64,000 nt of DNA, from the NCBI GenBank assembly GCA_022539475.1, contig VCMS01000022.1, positions 852,237-916,236 on the forward strand, read 5' to 3'. The notes under the pieces were generated by a model. That model saw only the letters and a list, made by a program, of their open reading frames with translations. It did no database searches and was not told the DNA's origin. Positions 41,241 to 49,391 of this stretch are shown here, in pieces; positions within the stretch are counted from its first letter, which is position 1; each line of letters begins with the position of its first letter. This stretch comes from Gracilaria domingensis. Lineage: Eukaryota > Rhodophyta > Florideophyceae > Gracilariales > Gracilariaceae. The translations under genes were made by a program, and so were the position numbers.

Positions 41241-43118
41241 ATGCCCATGGATGTGGCCGCGTCGAGTAGTGACACTGACTCGCTGTATGACGAACGCTTA
41301 GACAGACCTCTTCCCAGCATGCGCAGCCCTTCGTCGGACGATGGCCGTCCCCCCTCACCGCCCTCCGCCGCGCGCGCCGGCTCGCATCCGTTGCGATTTG
41401 TGTTTGCGCAGGCTTTTGGTGAACGCATGAATGCTGTTACGCCCGCTGCTCAAATGTCGTCAGCGGACACCTCTACATCTTCTCTTTCACTTGATTCCGC
41501 GCCCATACAACAGAAGCTCCAACCGAATGAAGAGCAATCAATACCGCCAGAGCGTATTCCAGCACAGCTGCCTCAACCACAGCCCAAGGCATCTGTTGTG
41601 TCTGAAAGCGATGTCATCTCCGCCGTACGCTTCAGTAATGAATCGGACATGCTTGCCGCGGGTGACCGAGCTGGTCGAATCATTATCTTGAAGCGAATGC
41701 GCCGGAAACGTCCGCCAACACCCCCGCGCTCCCCATCCCCACGACGAGACACTCTACAGCCCGCCGCACCCGAGTATCACTTCTGGACCCAGTTTCAATC
41801 CCACCACCCAGAATTCGACTACCTCAAGAGCATGGAGATTGAAGAGAAGATCAGTCAGATACGCTGGTGTCGACCAGCTGCCACTTCTCATCGCCTGCTG
41901 GCCACGAACGACAAGACAATCAAGCTTTGGAGTCTGTACGAGAAGGACGTCACCACCCTGGCCACCCTGGATCACCCCACATTGTGCTCTCGTTCATCCT
42001 CCCCGTCCTTCAAGTCCCAATCCTCCTCGCATTCCTCGTCTTCCACTTCCTCTAGTTCCTCTTCCTCCTCGTCCTCTACGTCTGACTCCTCCTTCGCCTC
42101 CAATCAGTCCAACTCATCATCACGTCGTCCCAGATATCGGCCTGGCTCCACCTGGACCATGCGCGCTATGCAAGCTAACTCTATGTCAGCGTTTGTGACT
42201 GATCCATCCACATTGATAATGCCACGATTACAGAATCAAGGCCGCTTCATCACTGCCACGCCCCGGCGCTCGTTCAGCTCAGCTCACTCGTACCACATAA
42301 ATTCTATCTCGCTCAACTCGGACGAGGAGACCTTTCTGTCAGCGGATGACCTTCGCGTCAACCTATGGAACCTTGAACGTCAGGGACAGGGTTTTAATGT
42401 ACTGGACTTGAAGCCTACCAACGTGGAGGATCTCACTGAAGTTGTTACATGCGCTGTATTTCACCCGGGCCATTGCCACCTGTTTGTTCACTCTACTTCG
42501 CGCGGGATTGTTCGGCTGTGCGATTTGAGGCAGTCTGCGTTGTGTGACAAATGGTCAAAGACTTACATGCTTCCTCCTGAAACCACGCGTCGCAACTCTT
42601 TCTTCTCTGAAATCATTGCTTCTATCTCCGATGTGAAGTTTTCTCCTGATGGGCGATACTTTCTCACAAGGGATTACATGAACCTGAGGCTTTGGGACAT
42701 GAATATGGAGCGCGCACCAGTGCTGGCAATCCCTGTTCAGGAGCATCTGCGCGCTCGATTCTGTGACCTGTATGAGAACGATTGCATCTTTGACAAGTTT
42801 CAATGTTCGTTTTCGCATGACGGTGGATCATTGCTCACTGGAAGTTACAATTCACTGTTCCAGGCATTTTCTGCGTATGATGGTGTTGGGACTGCTGTGG
42901 AAGCTAGTGTGGAGTTTGTTTCGGGAATATCTGCACGTCATCGATATACAGCGGAAGGGCTGTCTGTAGATCGACATCGACACTCTAGTGCAGCAGAACT
43001 TGTTGATCCGAACAGGCGGGTGATGTTCTTGCACGCGTCACTGACGGAGCCACTTGCGGCTGTTGGGGTGGGGCCTGCGGTGTACATGTTTTATGGGATG
43101 AACGCCAACGCGGGTTAG
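41241..43118 (+). CDS. PP2A regulatory subunit B55 (PPP2R2) homologue
   Basis: A 625-residue WD40 propeller protein from the ATG at 41241 (41247 is possible). It recruits substrates to protein phosphatase 2A, which controls mitotic exit among other processes. B55 hallmarks in order: DVISAVRFSNESDMLAAGD, FQSHHPEFDYLKSMEIEEKI, LLATNDKTIKLW, SYHINSISLNSDEETFLSADDLRVNLW, CDLRQSALCDKWSK, FFSEIIASISDVKF, LWDMNME, LYENDCIFDKF and LLTGSYNSLF. Two additions are unusual: an N-terminal extension of about 115 polar residues, and a Ser-rich insertion of 60-70 residues (42000-42180) after the second blade. Human B55 has about 447 residues. Single exon. Confidence 0.92.
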   Translation: MPMDVAASSSDTDSLYDERLDRPLPSMRSPSSDDGRPPSPPSAARAGSHPLRFVFAQAFGERMNAVTPAAQMSSADTSTSSLSLDSAPIQQKLQPNEEQSIPPERIPAQLPQPQPKASVVSESDVISAVRFSNESDMLAAGDRAGRIIILKRMRRKRPPTPPRSPSPRRDTLQPAAPEYHFWTQFQSHHPEFDYLKSMEIEEKISQIRWCRPAATSHRLLATNDKTIKLWSLYEKDVTTLATLDHPTLCSRSSSPSFKSQSSSHSSSSTSSSSSSSSSSTSDSSFASNQSNSSSRRPRYRPGSTWTMRAMQANSMSAFVTDPSTLIMPRLQNQGRFITATPRRSFSSAHSYHINSISLNSDEETFLSADDLRVNLWNLERQGQGFNVLDLKPTNVEDLTEVVTCAVFHPGHCHLFVHSTSRGIVRLCDLRQSALCDKWSKTYMLPPETTRRNSFFSEIIASISDVKFSPDGRYFLTRDYMNLRLWDMNMERAPVLAIPVQEHLRARFCDLYENDCIFDKFQCSFSHDGGSLLTGSYNSLFQAFSAYDGVGTAVEASVEFVSGISARHRYTAEGLSVDRHRHSSAAELVDPNRRVMFLHASLTEPLAAVGVGPAVYMFYGMNANAG

Positions 43119-43740
43119 ATACCGCGCTGTGAGTTTTTGATCAGATCAGTTACTGATCATCAGTATTGATGCTCGGTCGTTGTTTATGGTGTAGACAGAG
43201 AGATTGATTATCAACAGTTTTTTTTTTTTATTTACCACTACCATGGCTAGTCTTGCAAGTCGAAGTTTCTGAACGCAATCAATGTACGGGGGACTGATAG
43301 AGTATCGGGAACGACACAACAGTTATGGATTGGGAGATCACAATATTCGTTTTTGGTCGTCTGGATGGGAATGACGACTGGTAGGAATGGGAAGTCGTGG
43401 AGAAACGGGGACTTGTGCATAAAGAGGGGGGTAGTTGTGAAGGGGACACTGACTTTAGGGTTTTAGAGAGGTCTTAGGCCCTTTTATTTTTTATTGACAT
43501 TGAATGGTTGAGTGGAGCAAAGCAAAACAAAAGTTGGAACACAGTGTGAATTGGGACTGACTCGTTAATGATAACTATAACAAACGTTACTAAAGTGCCC
43601 ATGTGTGCAATTGAGCACGGATAATATGGAAGCAAAAACTGTGTTTTACCGCACGTTGCGAGAGCTGTCACGGGGAGGAGTGGAAAGTGGCAACGGTCGC
43701 TTGCTAGTAGACGGTTGGGGCGATCGGAAGGTTTGCTGGC
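43119..43740. other. Convergent 3' intergenic region
   Basis: AT-balanced spacer with a T10 run near 43221. No gene was recognised. Confidence 0.5.
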
Positions 43741-43995
43741 TCATACATTGAAGCCTTCTCTTCTTAGACACTGTTTATGAGCCTCTATAAAAGACTTACA
43801 CGCTTCCTCACCATTGAGAACGATACATTCGTCACGGGCTTTCTTCGACTCTGGGCAGGCGCAGCAGATTTTCTTGGGGGGGGCGAGCTTGTGCGGCTGC
43901 TGTTTCTGCGTGAGTTCAGAGGACGTCCAGAGCAAACTTGAGATTGGGCCCAAATTCACGGAGGTTGATTCAGAGCGTGTGGAGGAGGCGGTCAT
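43741..43995 (-). CDS. COX17: Cytochrome c oxidase copper chaperone COX17
   Basis: An 84-residue protein from the ATG at 43995; the frame extends to 44163, but the shorter form is closer to the usual 62-75 residues. The C-terminal half is diagnostic: [17 protein letters not shown] provides the copper-binding CC plus the first Cx9C, and [11 protein letters not shown] gives the second Cx9C, followed by LRREGF. COX17 carries Cu(I) in the mitochondrial intermembrane space to SCO1 and COX11 for cytochrome oxidase assembly. Such twin Cx9C proteins are imported through the MIA40 oxidative pathway without a cleaved presequence. It diverges from the WD40 gene at 44.7 kb. Confidence 0.93.
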   Translation of the reverse strand: MTASSTRSESTSVNLGPISSLLWTSSELTQKQQPHKLAPPKKICCACPESKKARDECIVLNGEEACKSFIEAHKQCLRREGFNV

Positions 43996-44657
43996 GTCTC
44001 GGGTAGAAGTTCGGACGAGAAGCAAGTGTGCGGAGAGTGGAAGACGTGCGGTGGCGGATGGCAGCTGACGACGGCGGCAGTCGGCGGAACGTGAGACTTG
44101 CGATGGCAGTCGCATGATGCAGTGCAGCGGATGATGTTGATGCAGAATCCGCAGATCTAGCACGAATTTCAGCAGATGCTTACAGAAGCGCTTTCAGCTG
44201 AGGCGTTTCGGCTCATGCCTACGTGTGCGTGTAGCTGATCCCGTGCTCTGCACACTTGACGCATCAACGCGAACAACGATGGAAGCACGCAGGGTAACTT
44301 GCTTCTCCGCCGCAATTCCAAACTTGTCCCGAGTTGTTCCTCCAACTAGCTTGCCCGCCGCACGAGGGTGGCTTCCATTCGAAGGCAGATAGGTTATCCC
44401 AAGGGCGCCCTAGGGTACGTGGGTCTGCGCTGATAACTATCTTTACGTGTAGGGTCTGGAAGACGCCTTTATCCACCGCCAGCCGCGCCTGGAGCGCACT
44501 GTGAGTTGCCCAGCGGCACATGGCAGTGGCAGAAAACTGACGGCGACTATCTATCTATCGATAACACAGCCTTGGTTGCCACCAGCTACCGGCGCAACAG
44601 GCGTGCCCTAAACGGCCCTCTCCTCCATTATAGTTAAAGCTGCGGCCATCCTACACC
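43996..44657. other. Intergenic region with an unexplained 260-nt block
   Basis: Separates COX17 from the divergent WD40 gene. GCTTACA occurs at 44178-44184. The block 44264-44521 is not GCGC-rich like other islands here. It holds an ATG-started 85-codon minus frame without a domain and many short GC-rich self-complementary stretches. It could be a small gene or a structured RNA. Confidence 0.35.
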
Positions 44658-45692
44658 ATGGGCAGACGACCTCGCCCGCACGCAAAGGCGGTCCTCCGCG
44701 GACACACGGCGCCAGTCACGGCGCTGCGCTTTCAAAAGAGCGCCGACACGCCGCATATTCTGTACAGCGGCGATGAAAATGGCGCCATCAGGATGTGGGA
44801 TTGTCGATATGAGGAGACGGTTTTGCTTCAAAGCGCGCCGTTTGGACTGGAGCAATCGGCAGTGCTAGCCATTATACAGCATGAGTGCGACGTTGACAAG
44901 CTGCTTGTGCAGCACAAATGCGGCGTTGTGACGCGAGTTGACATTGAGTATGGCGTGCGATTGAGCGAGTTTGATGCTTGGCGTGTGAAGGACATGCAGC
45001 GTGTCAAGGGTGATGTTTCGTTTGATGGGTACGAGAAAGGCGCTGTGCTGAGCAATGGGTTTTGCGCCATTTGCTACGTGGGCAAAGCGGTGTGGGTCGG
45101 AGCGTGTGCCGATGGCGATCAGGTGGCAGTGGTTCGCGACGACCGTGAAAAGGTGACGCTGCAAAAGCGGCTGAAAGTTGGGCGTGGCATGCGCAGGGTG
45201 GGAATGGTGATGAGCGTCTGCAAATGTGGACAGGACGTAGTGGCGGCGTACGAAGATGGATCACTAGCAACGTGGGATTTACGGCGGTGCGAACGCCCTC
45301 GAAACAGCACAAAAATAGCGGGCGACGCCATCACAAGCGTGACAAGCAGCCCGTTTGGAAGGGTGGCGGCGGCGATCGGCGCGTTCGACAAGGTGGTGGC
45401 CGTGGCTGACCTAACGCAGACGACCACTGGCATTGTGGAGCGGGTGCAGCTGAAGGGCGGAGGAGGCAGTGAGATCACGTGGAGACCAGACGGCCACACA
45501 CTTGCCACGGGCGGCTGGGACGGCGTGGTACGTGTCTGGGACGGCAGAAGAAGGGCCGGTCGATTGCTTGCACCCATTTGCTCGCTGCGGTGGCACGACC
45601 AGAGCGTCGGCTGCGTGGCCTACAGCAGCGACTGCCAACTACTGGCGAGTGGCGGCCGCGACAGCTGCGTAGCACTCTGGCACGGTTTGTAA
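44658..45692 (+). CDS. WD40 protein, GNB1L / ASTRA-associated protein 1-like
   Basis: A 344-residue seven-bladed propeller. The first blade opens with VLRGHTAPVTALRFQ and ILYSGDENGAIRMWDCR. The last two are unusually close to GNB1L/ASA1: ITWRPDGHTLATGGWDGVVRVWD, then LRWHDQSVGCVAYSSDCQLLASGGRDSCVALW. Length and blade pattern agree with that family. The family works with the TELO2-TTI1-TTI2 system that matures PIK-related kinases and with chromatin remodellers; transferring that role to this protein is inference. Single exon, with an ACCATGG start context. Confidence 0.75.
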   Translation: MGRRPRPHAKAVLRGHTAPVTALRFQKSADTPHILYSGDENGAIRMWDCRYEETVLLQSAPFGLEQSAVLAIIQHECDVDKLLVQHKCGVVTRVDIEYGVRLSEFDAWRVKDMQRVKGDVSFDGYEKGAVLSNGFCAICYVGKAVWVGACADGDQVAVVRDDREKVTLQKRLKVGRGMRRVGMVMSVCKCGQDVVAAYEDGSLATWDLRRCERPRNSTKIAGDAITSVTSSPFGRVAAAIGAFDKVVAVADLTQTTTGIVERVQLKGGGGSEITWRPDGHTLATGGWDGVVRVWDGRRRAGRLLAPICSLRWHDQSVGCVAYSSDCQLLASGGRDSCVALWHGL

Positions 45693-45741
45693 AACAGCGC
45701 AAGCAAGTCATGCCCGCCCGGCTCGGATTTATTGGGCGGCG

Positions 45742-45972
45742 TTACGCGGCGGCCAAGAGCGCGCTGGTGAGCCTGAGTCCCGCATGAGCGGGCGCGCGTC
45801 GCTCGCGCCGAGGGCTCCAAAACGAGGCGCGCGCGCGCGCCCAAGCGGGGCGCGCGTCGAGGCGCGCCAGGCGCGCGGCGCGCGACGGCGGGCACGGCAG
45901 CGGGCCGGCGAGCGCGGCGGCAAGCAGGAGCGCACCCAAAGCGAGCAGCGGAAGCGGCGACACACGCGCCAT
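45742..45972 (-). CDS. Small putative secreted or membrane protein
   Basis: A 76-codon frame from the ATG at 45972 whose N-terminus is a good signal sequence (SPLPLLALGALLLAAALAG); the rest is Ala/Arg-rich. A minus-strand TATA element at 46078-46085 lies 105 bases upstream, in the right place for this ATG. No family was recognised, and the extreme GC content makes chance frames likely, so support rests mainly on the TATA and signal sequence. Confidence 0.38.
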   Translation of the reverse strand: MARVSPLPLLALGALLLAAALAGPLPCPPSRAARLARLDARPAWARARASFWSPRRERRAPAHAGLRLTSALLAAA

Positions 45973-46077
45973 TTGTCGCGGGCGGCGGCGCGTCGGCGCG
46001 AGCGCAGGCGGCGGGCAGTGCGCGCGCACGAGCAACGGAGCCGCTCCGTCGGAGCGCGAGGCGCTTGGCCGCGCGGC

Positions 46078-46085
46078 GTTTATAC
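46078..46085 (-). promoter_or_regulatory. TATA-like box
   Basis: GTATAAAC on the minus strand, the only AT-rich octamer in hundreds of GCGC-rich bases. It points at the small ORF starting at 45972. Confidence 0.4.
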
Positions 46086-46219
46086 GCGCGCGCGTTTTTT
46101 CGGCCGCGCGGCGGGTGGAAACGGGCGCGCGCCGCGCCACGTGCCGCAAGCTGCGCGCCGCTTGGCGCGCAGCAAGCGCGCAGCAGCCGCTGCGGGCAGC
46201 AGCGCGCGCCGCGGCGCGG

Positions 46220-46414
46220 CTACAGCAGCTTGTGCTTGGCGCCGTCGCGCGCGCGCGGCGCGCACCACGTGGGCTTGCGCGGGCGGCTGCAGTCGAAGTT
46301 CATGTAGAACAGGTCGTCCGGGATGAGGTCGGGCGCCGCGTTGACGCGCTCCGGCGCGCGCTGGTCCTTTGCTTCGCTCGCCGGCCGCGCCGCTCTCTCC
46401 AGCACCTGCCCCAT
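46220..46414 (-). CDS. Small hypothetical protein
   Basis: A 64-residue frame from the ATG at 46414, in an ACCATGGGG context. It begins MGQVLER, which would suit N-myristoylation, and ends with a non-repetitive, aromatic-containing stretch (DLIPDDLFYMNFDCSRP, then KPTWCAP) that looks like real protein. The frame is open upstream to 46636. No family was recognised. It lies downstream of the methyltransferase gene on the same strand. Confidence 0.4.
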   Translation of the reverse strand: MGQVLERAARPASEAKDQRAPERVNAAPDLIPDDLFYMNFDCSRPRKPTWCAPRARDGAKHKLL

Positions 46415-46651
46415 GGTCGGTATCGAGCAGATGGCTCGGCGCTTGCAGACCGGTCTCGCGCGGCGGCGCACCCTCCAGGCGCTTTCTGTCACAAGTTGCG
46501 CACGCGCGCGCACGCGCGTCGCGCAACGAGCGTTCAATTGCAACTGACGGTTCACGCCGCAACAGTCCATGCCAAAACGCAGTGTGCCACCAGCGCACGG
46601 CGCTGACAAATGCACGTACTGTGACAGTATCAACAAAAGCAGAATGATTGA

Positions 46652-47674
46652 TCAGCTGCACCTGGCCACCAGCCCGTACGCCTGCGGGCGAAGCTGTACG
46701 TGGCGGAAGGCGGCCTGCTGCAGCCGACTGCAAACGCCCTTGTACAGCCGCCCGCTCTCACGACTGTTCGGGTCGCCAATGTAGTGAAACAGCACGCCGT
46801 TGGGCGCGCAGACGCGGTGCAGCTGCCGATAAAACGACAGCGAGTACAAGTCGCCGCCCAGCACGCGCGCCGGCGGGTCGTGCACAATCACGTCAAACGA
46901 GTCATCGCGCATCGTGCGCAGCACCTCGGTGGCGTCGCCGCAGATGGTGCGGATGCGCGGCAGCGTGAACAGCGGCTCGGACCACGGGTTGCGGCGCGCG
47001 ATCGCCAGCACCGTGGGGTCCAGCTCGATGGTGGTCACCTGCGACACGCCGGCGCAGCGCGCCGCCGCGATGGCCGTGTAGCCCAGGCCCGTGCACACGT
47101 CCAGCACGCGCCCGCGGAGCGCGCCCACGGCGGCCATCTTGGCGGCCGTGTCCGCCGCCGGGCCGGCGCCCTTGACGCGGTGCATGCCGAAGCCCGCCAG
47201 CAGCAGCGCGGGCGGCGCGGCGGGCGCCACCGGCAGGAGCGACGCCGCGCGGTTGGTGAGCGCGCTCAGCGCGGCGATGCGCTCGCAGCGCCCGTCCGCA
47301 AACAGCTCGTACGCGCCGCCGCGCGCGCGCGCGCCCAGCTTGCGCAGCCGCGCCCACGTCAGCAGCGGGTGCGCGTGCGGCGCGTGCGACACGCCGGCGC
47401 GGTCGATGCGCACGGCCGGCAGCGCCGCGCGCCCCAGCCGCACCGCGAACGGGCCCGCGTGGTCGGTGAGGCGCTCCGTGGCGCGCGCGCGCAGCGCCAG
47501 CAGGCGCTGCGCCTCGAAGTGCGACAGCACCAGCGCCGGCGCCGGCGCCGGCGCCGGATCGCCGCCGCGCGGCGCGCGGCGCGCGCACGCAGACGCGCGG
47601 CGGCGGCGCGCGCGGCGCGTCGGCGGCAGCGGCGCGGGCGGCACGAACATGACGGCGCGCATGATGATGAGCAT
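46652..47674 (-). CDS. SAM-dependent methyltransferase (spermidine-synthase-like fold, COG2521 type)
   Basis: A 340-residue protein from the ATG at 47674 (ATGs at 47662 and 47650 are possible). An Arg/Ala/Pro-rich start with an (AP)n run may be an organelle presequence. The Rossmann core is around residue 190: VLDVCTGLGYTAIAAA. It is followed by VTTIELDPTVLAIARRNPWS, GDATEVL, FDVIVHDPPA, LYSLSFYRQLHRV and GVLFHYIGDPNS. These motifs, including NPWS and HDPP, match a family first described in archaea with plant and algal members. The substrate is unknown. It shares a 271-bp divergent promoter with the pfkB kinase, and a 28-bp palindrome lies just upstream. Confidence 0.82.
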   Translation of the reverse strand: MLIIMRAVMFVPPAPLPPTRRARRRRASACARRAPRGGDPAPAPAPALVLSHFEAQRLLALRARATERLTDHAGPFAVRLGRAALPAVRIDRAGVSHAPHAHPLLTWARLRKLGARARGGAYELFADGRCERIAALSALTNRAASLLPVAPAAPPALLLAGFGMHRVKGAGPAADTAAKMAAVGALRGRVLDVCTGLGYTAIAAARCAGVSQVTTIELDPTVLAIARRNPWSEPLFTLPRIRTICGDATEVLRTMRDDSFDVIVHDPPARVLGGDLYSLSFYRQLHRVCAPNGVLFHYIGDPNSRESGRLYKGVCSRLQQAAFRHVQLRPQAYGLVARCS

Positions 47675-47945
47675 GACGGCGCGCGGCGCGGCGCGCGCCC
47701 GCCGCTGGCCGGAGATCAACAACTGCGCGCCGGCAGCTGGGGCGGCGCTGTAATGCGCGCATTACAGCGCCATCGGCGGCGGGGTGACGCGCCGCGCTGA
47801 ACAACGAAGGTGCGACGGTACAGCGCGCGTGTGTGACCACACACCCACGGCCACGCACGCGATGCGTTTGTGCGCACACAGACGGGCGGTACTCGTGGTA
47901 CCAGGGGTAAGAGGGGTAACCCTTTAACCTTCTAACCCTTGGCAT
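47675..47945. promoter_or_regulatory. Divergent promoter of methyltransferase and pfkB genes
   Basis: 271 bases between outward-facing ATGs. It contains a 28-bp perfect palindrome (47744-47771) and a TAACCC-rich stretch (about 47905-47940) just before the pfkB ATG. Confidence 0.5.
47744..47771. repeat. 28-bp perfect palindrome in a divergent promoter
   Basis: GGCGCTGTAATGCG followed directly by its reverse complement. A symmetric site of this size between two divergent genes is a candidate site for a dimeric regulator. Confidence 0.85.
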
Positions 47946-49181
47946 ATGGCAACTGCCGGCGGAGGAGCACGCGGCAGCCCGCGTCCCCCGCATGCGCGCG
48001 CTGCGCCCGTCATGCGCGCGCGCACCATCGCCGCCGCGTTCGTCGCCCCGCTTCCGCTCGCCGTCGCGCGCAGCTCGTCGCCGCGCGCGCGCCCACGCGC
48101 GCGCCCGCGCGCGCAGATGGCCGCCGCCGACCGCCGCCACCGCGCGCCCGTGCCCGTGCGCGTGCCCGACTGTCTGCGCGCCACGCGCGTGCTGGGGCTC
48201 GGGCTGGCGTCCGCCGACTTGCTGGCGCAGGTCAAGAGCTTCCCCACGCCCGACGCCAAGATCCGCACGCGGCGCCTGTCGCTGTTTGGCGGCGGCAACC
48301 TGGCCAACGCCATGACGGCGGCGCGGCGGCTGGGCGTGCAGTGCGTGCTGCTGTCCAAGGTGGGCGACGACATGTACGGCCGCGCGGTTGTGGACGAATT
48401 GGCGCGCGATGGAATTGATACGCGTTTCGTGCAGATCAACGAGCGCGTCAATACCGCCTTCTCCTACGTCATTGTCGATGACACCAATCATACGCGCACC
48501 TGCATTAATACCCCGGCCGCCGAGGACCTCTTCGAGCACGACGTGCACGAGTCCCTGCTAGACGGCGTGCAGCTGCTCATGCTGGATGGGCGACATACAC
48601 TCGCCGCCATCCGCCTCGCGCAAATGGCCAAGCAGCGTCAAATCCCCATTCTGCTCGACATGGAACGCGAACGTCCGCACATTCAACGCTTGCTTCCATA
48701 CGCCGATTACCTCATAACAAATAGCACATATCCGTCGCTGTTCAGTGCCACCGCCGCCACACCCGCGCAAGCGCTGCAACATTTGCTGGATCATTGCCAA
48801 GCGCGATTCGTAATATCCACTCGCGGTTCATCCGGAAGCATGCTTATACGGCCCAGCTCGCCGCGAAACAGCGCTTCTGGCGTTGGCTTGCTGCCTCAGC
48901 GAACAATATTTGCCGACCACAACACCAACCGCGAGTACGAAATCTTGGAGTGCCCAGCGTGGCCAGTTGATAACATTGTCGATACGACCGGTGCTGGAGA
49001 TGCCTTTATCGGCGGCGTGGCGTATGGCATCGTGACCGGTATGGAACTGGAGCGCATGTTGTCTCTCGCTTCGTATGTTGCCGCCGCAAAACTTGCAGCC
49101 CTGGGCGCTCGAACGGCGTTGCCCAGACGAGAGAACGTTCCTGATACTCTTATCGCTTCGCTGCCTTCGTTTCGGGATTAG
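47946..49181 (+). CDS. pfkB/ribokinase-family carbohydrate kinase
   Basis: A 411-residue protein. The first 65 residues are Ala/Arg/Pro-rich with several ATGs and may be a plastid or mitochondrial presequence, so the mature start is uncertain. The kinase begins at TRVLGLGLASADLLAQV, carries the first family signature LFGGGNLANAMTAARRLG near 113, and the catalytic/anion-hole motif DTTGAGDAFIGG near 346-357 with the base Asp present. The fold phosphorylates sugars or nucleosides with ATP. No subfamily (ribokinase, fructokinase, adenosine kinase) is convincingly indicated. GC content falls sharply from 5' to 3' within the gene. Confidence 0.87.
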   Translation: MATAGGGARGSPRPPHARAAPVMRARTIAAAFVAPLPLAVARSSSPRARPRARPRAQMAAADRRHRAPVPVRVPDCLRATRVLGLGLASADLLAQVKSFPTPDAKIRTRRLSLFGGGNLANAMTAARRLGVQCVLLSKVGDDMYGRAVVDELARDGIDTRFVQINERVNTAFSYVIVDDTNHTRTCINTPAAEDLFEHDVHESLLDGVQLLMLDGRHTLAAIRLAQMAKQRQIPILLDMERERPHIQRLLPYADYLITNSTYPSLFSATAATPAQALQHLLDHCQARFVISTRGSSGSMLIRPSSPRNSASGVGLLPQRTIFADHNTNREYEILECPAWPVDNIVDTTGAGDAFIGGVAYGIVTGMELERMLSLASYVAAAKLAALGARTALPRRENVPDTLIASLPSFRD

Positions 49182-49275
49182 CTATCGTCAACACCTTTTG
49201 TATGTCCTATGCCGTAGGCCGTAAAAGCCAATGACTTGTAGGACGGTGTTGTTGGTCCGCCTTGAATTGCGGTAT

Positions 49276-49333
49276 GAAACACCTGTTACCCTTGATCCGC
49301 CGTTCGAGGCGGATCAAGGGTAACAGGTGTTTC
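49276..49333. repeat. 58-nt perfect hairpin between convergent genes
   Basis: Arms of 26 nt (GAAACACCTGTTACCCTTGA plus TCCGCC) match perfectly around the loop GTTCGA. It lies 95 bases after the pfkB stop and 58 bases before the PHD gene stop. Its core TCCGCC-loop-GGCGGA resembles the CCGC/GCGG hairpins of the retroelement at 59.5-60.7 kb. Confidence 0.93.
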
Positions 49334-49391
49334 TTATCGCAAGTAGTTTAAAAGTTAGTCTCAAGTTTAATGCTCTATCCTATGCGCGAAA

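Noticed and set aside
47905-47940. TAACCC-like words resembling telomere repeats before pfkB
   Set aside because: Too few and irregular for an interstitial telomere array. At most a telo-box-like promoter motif.
46902-48548. 548-codon minus-strand frame across the methyltransferase and pfkB starts
   Set aside because: It shadows two well-supported genes and has no motif of its own.
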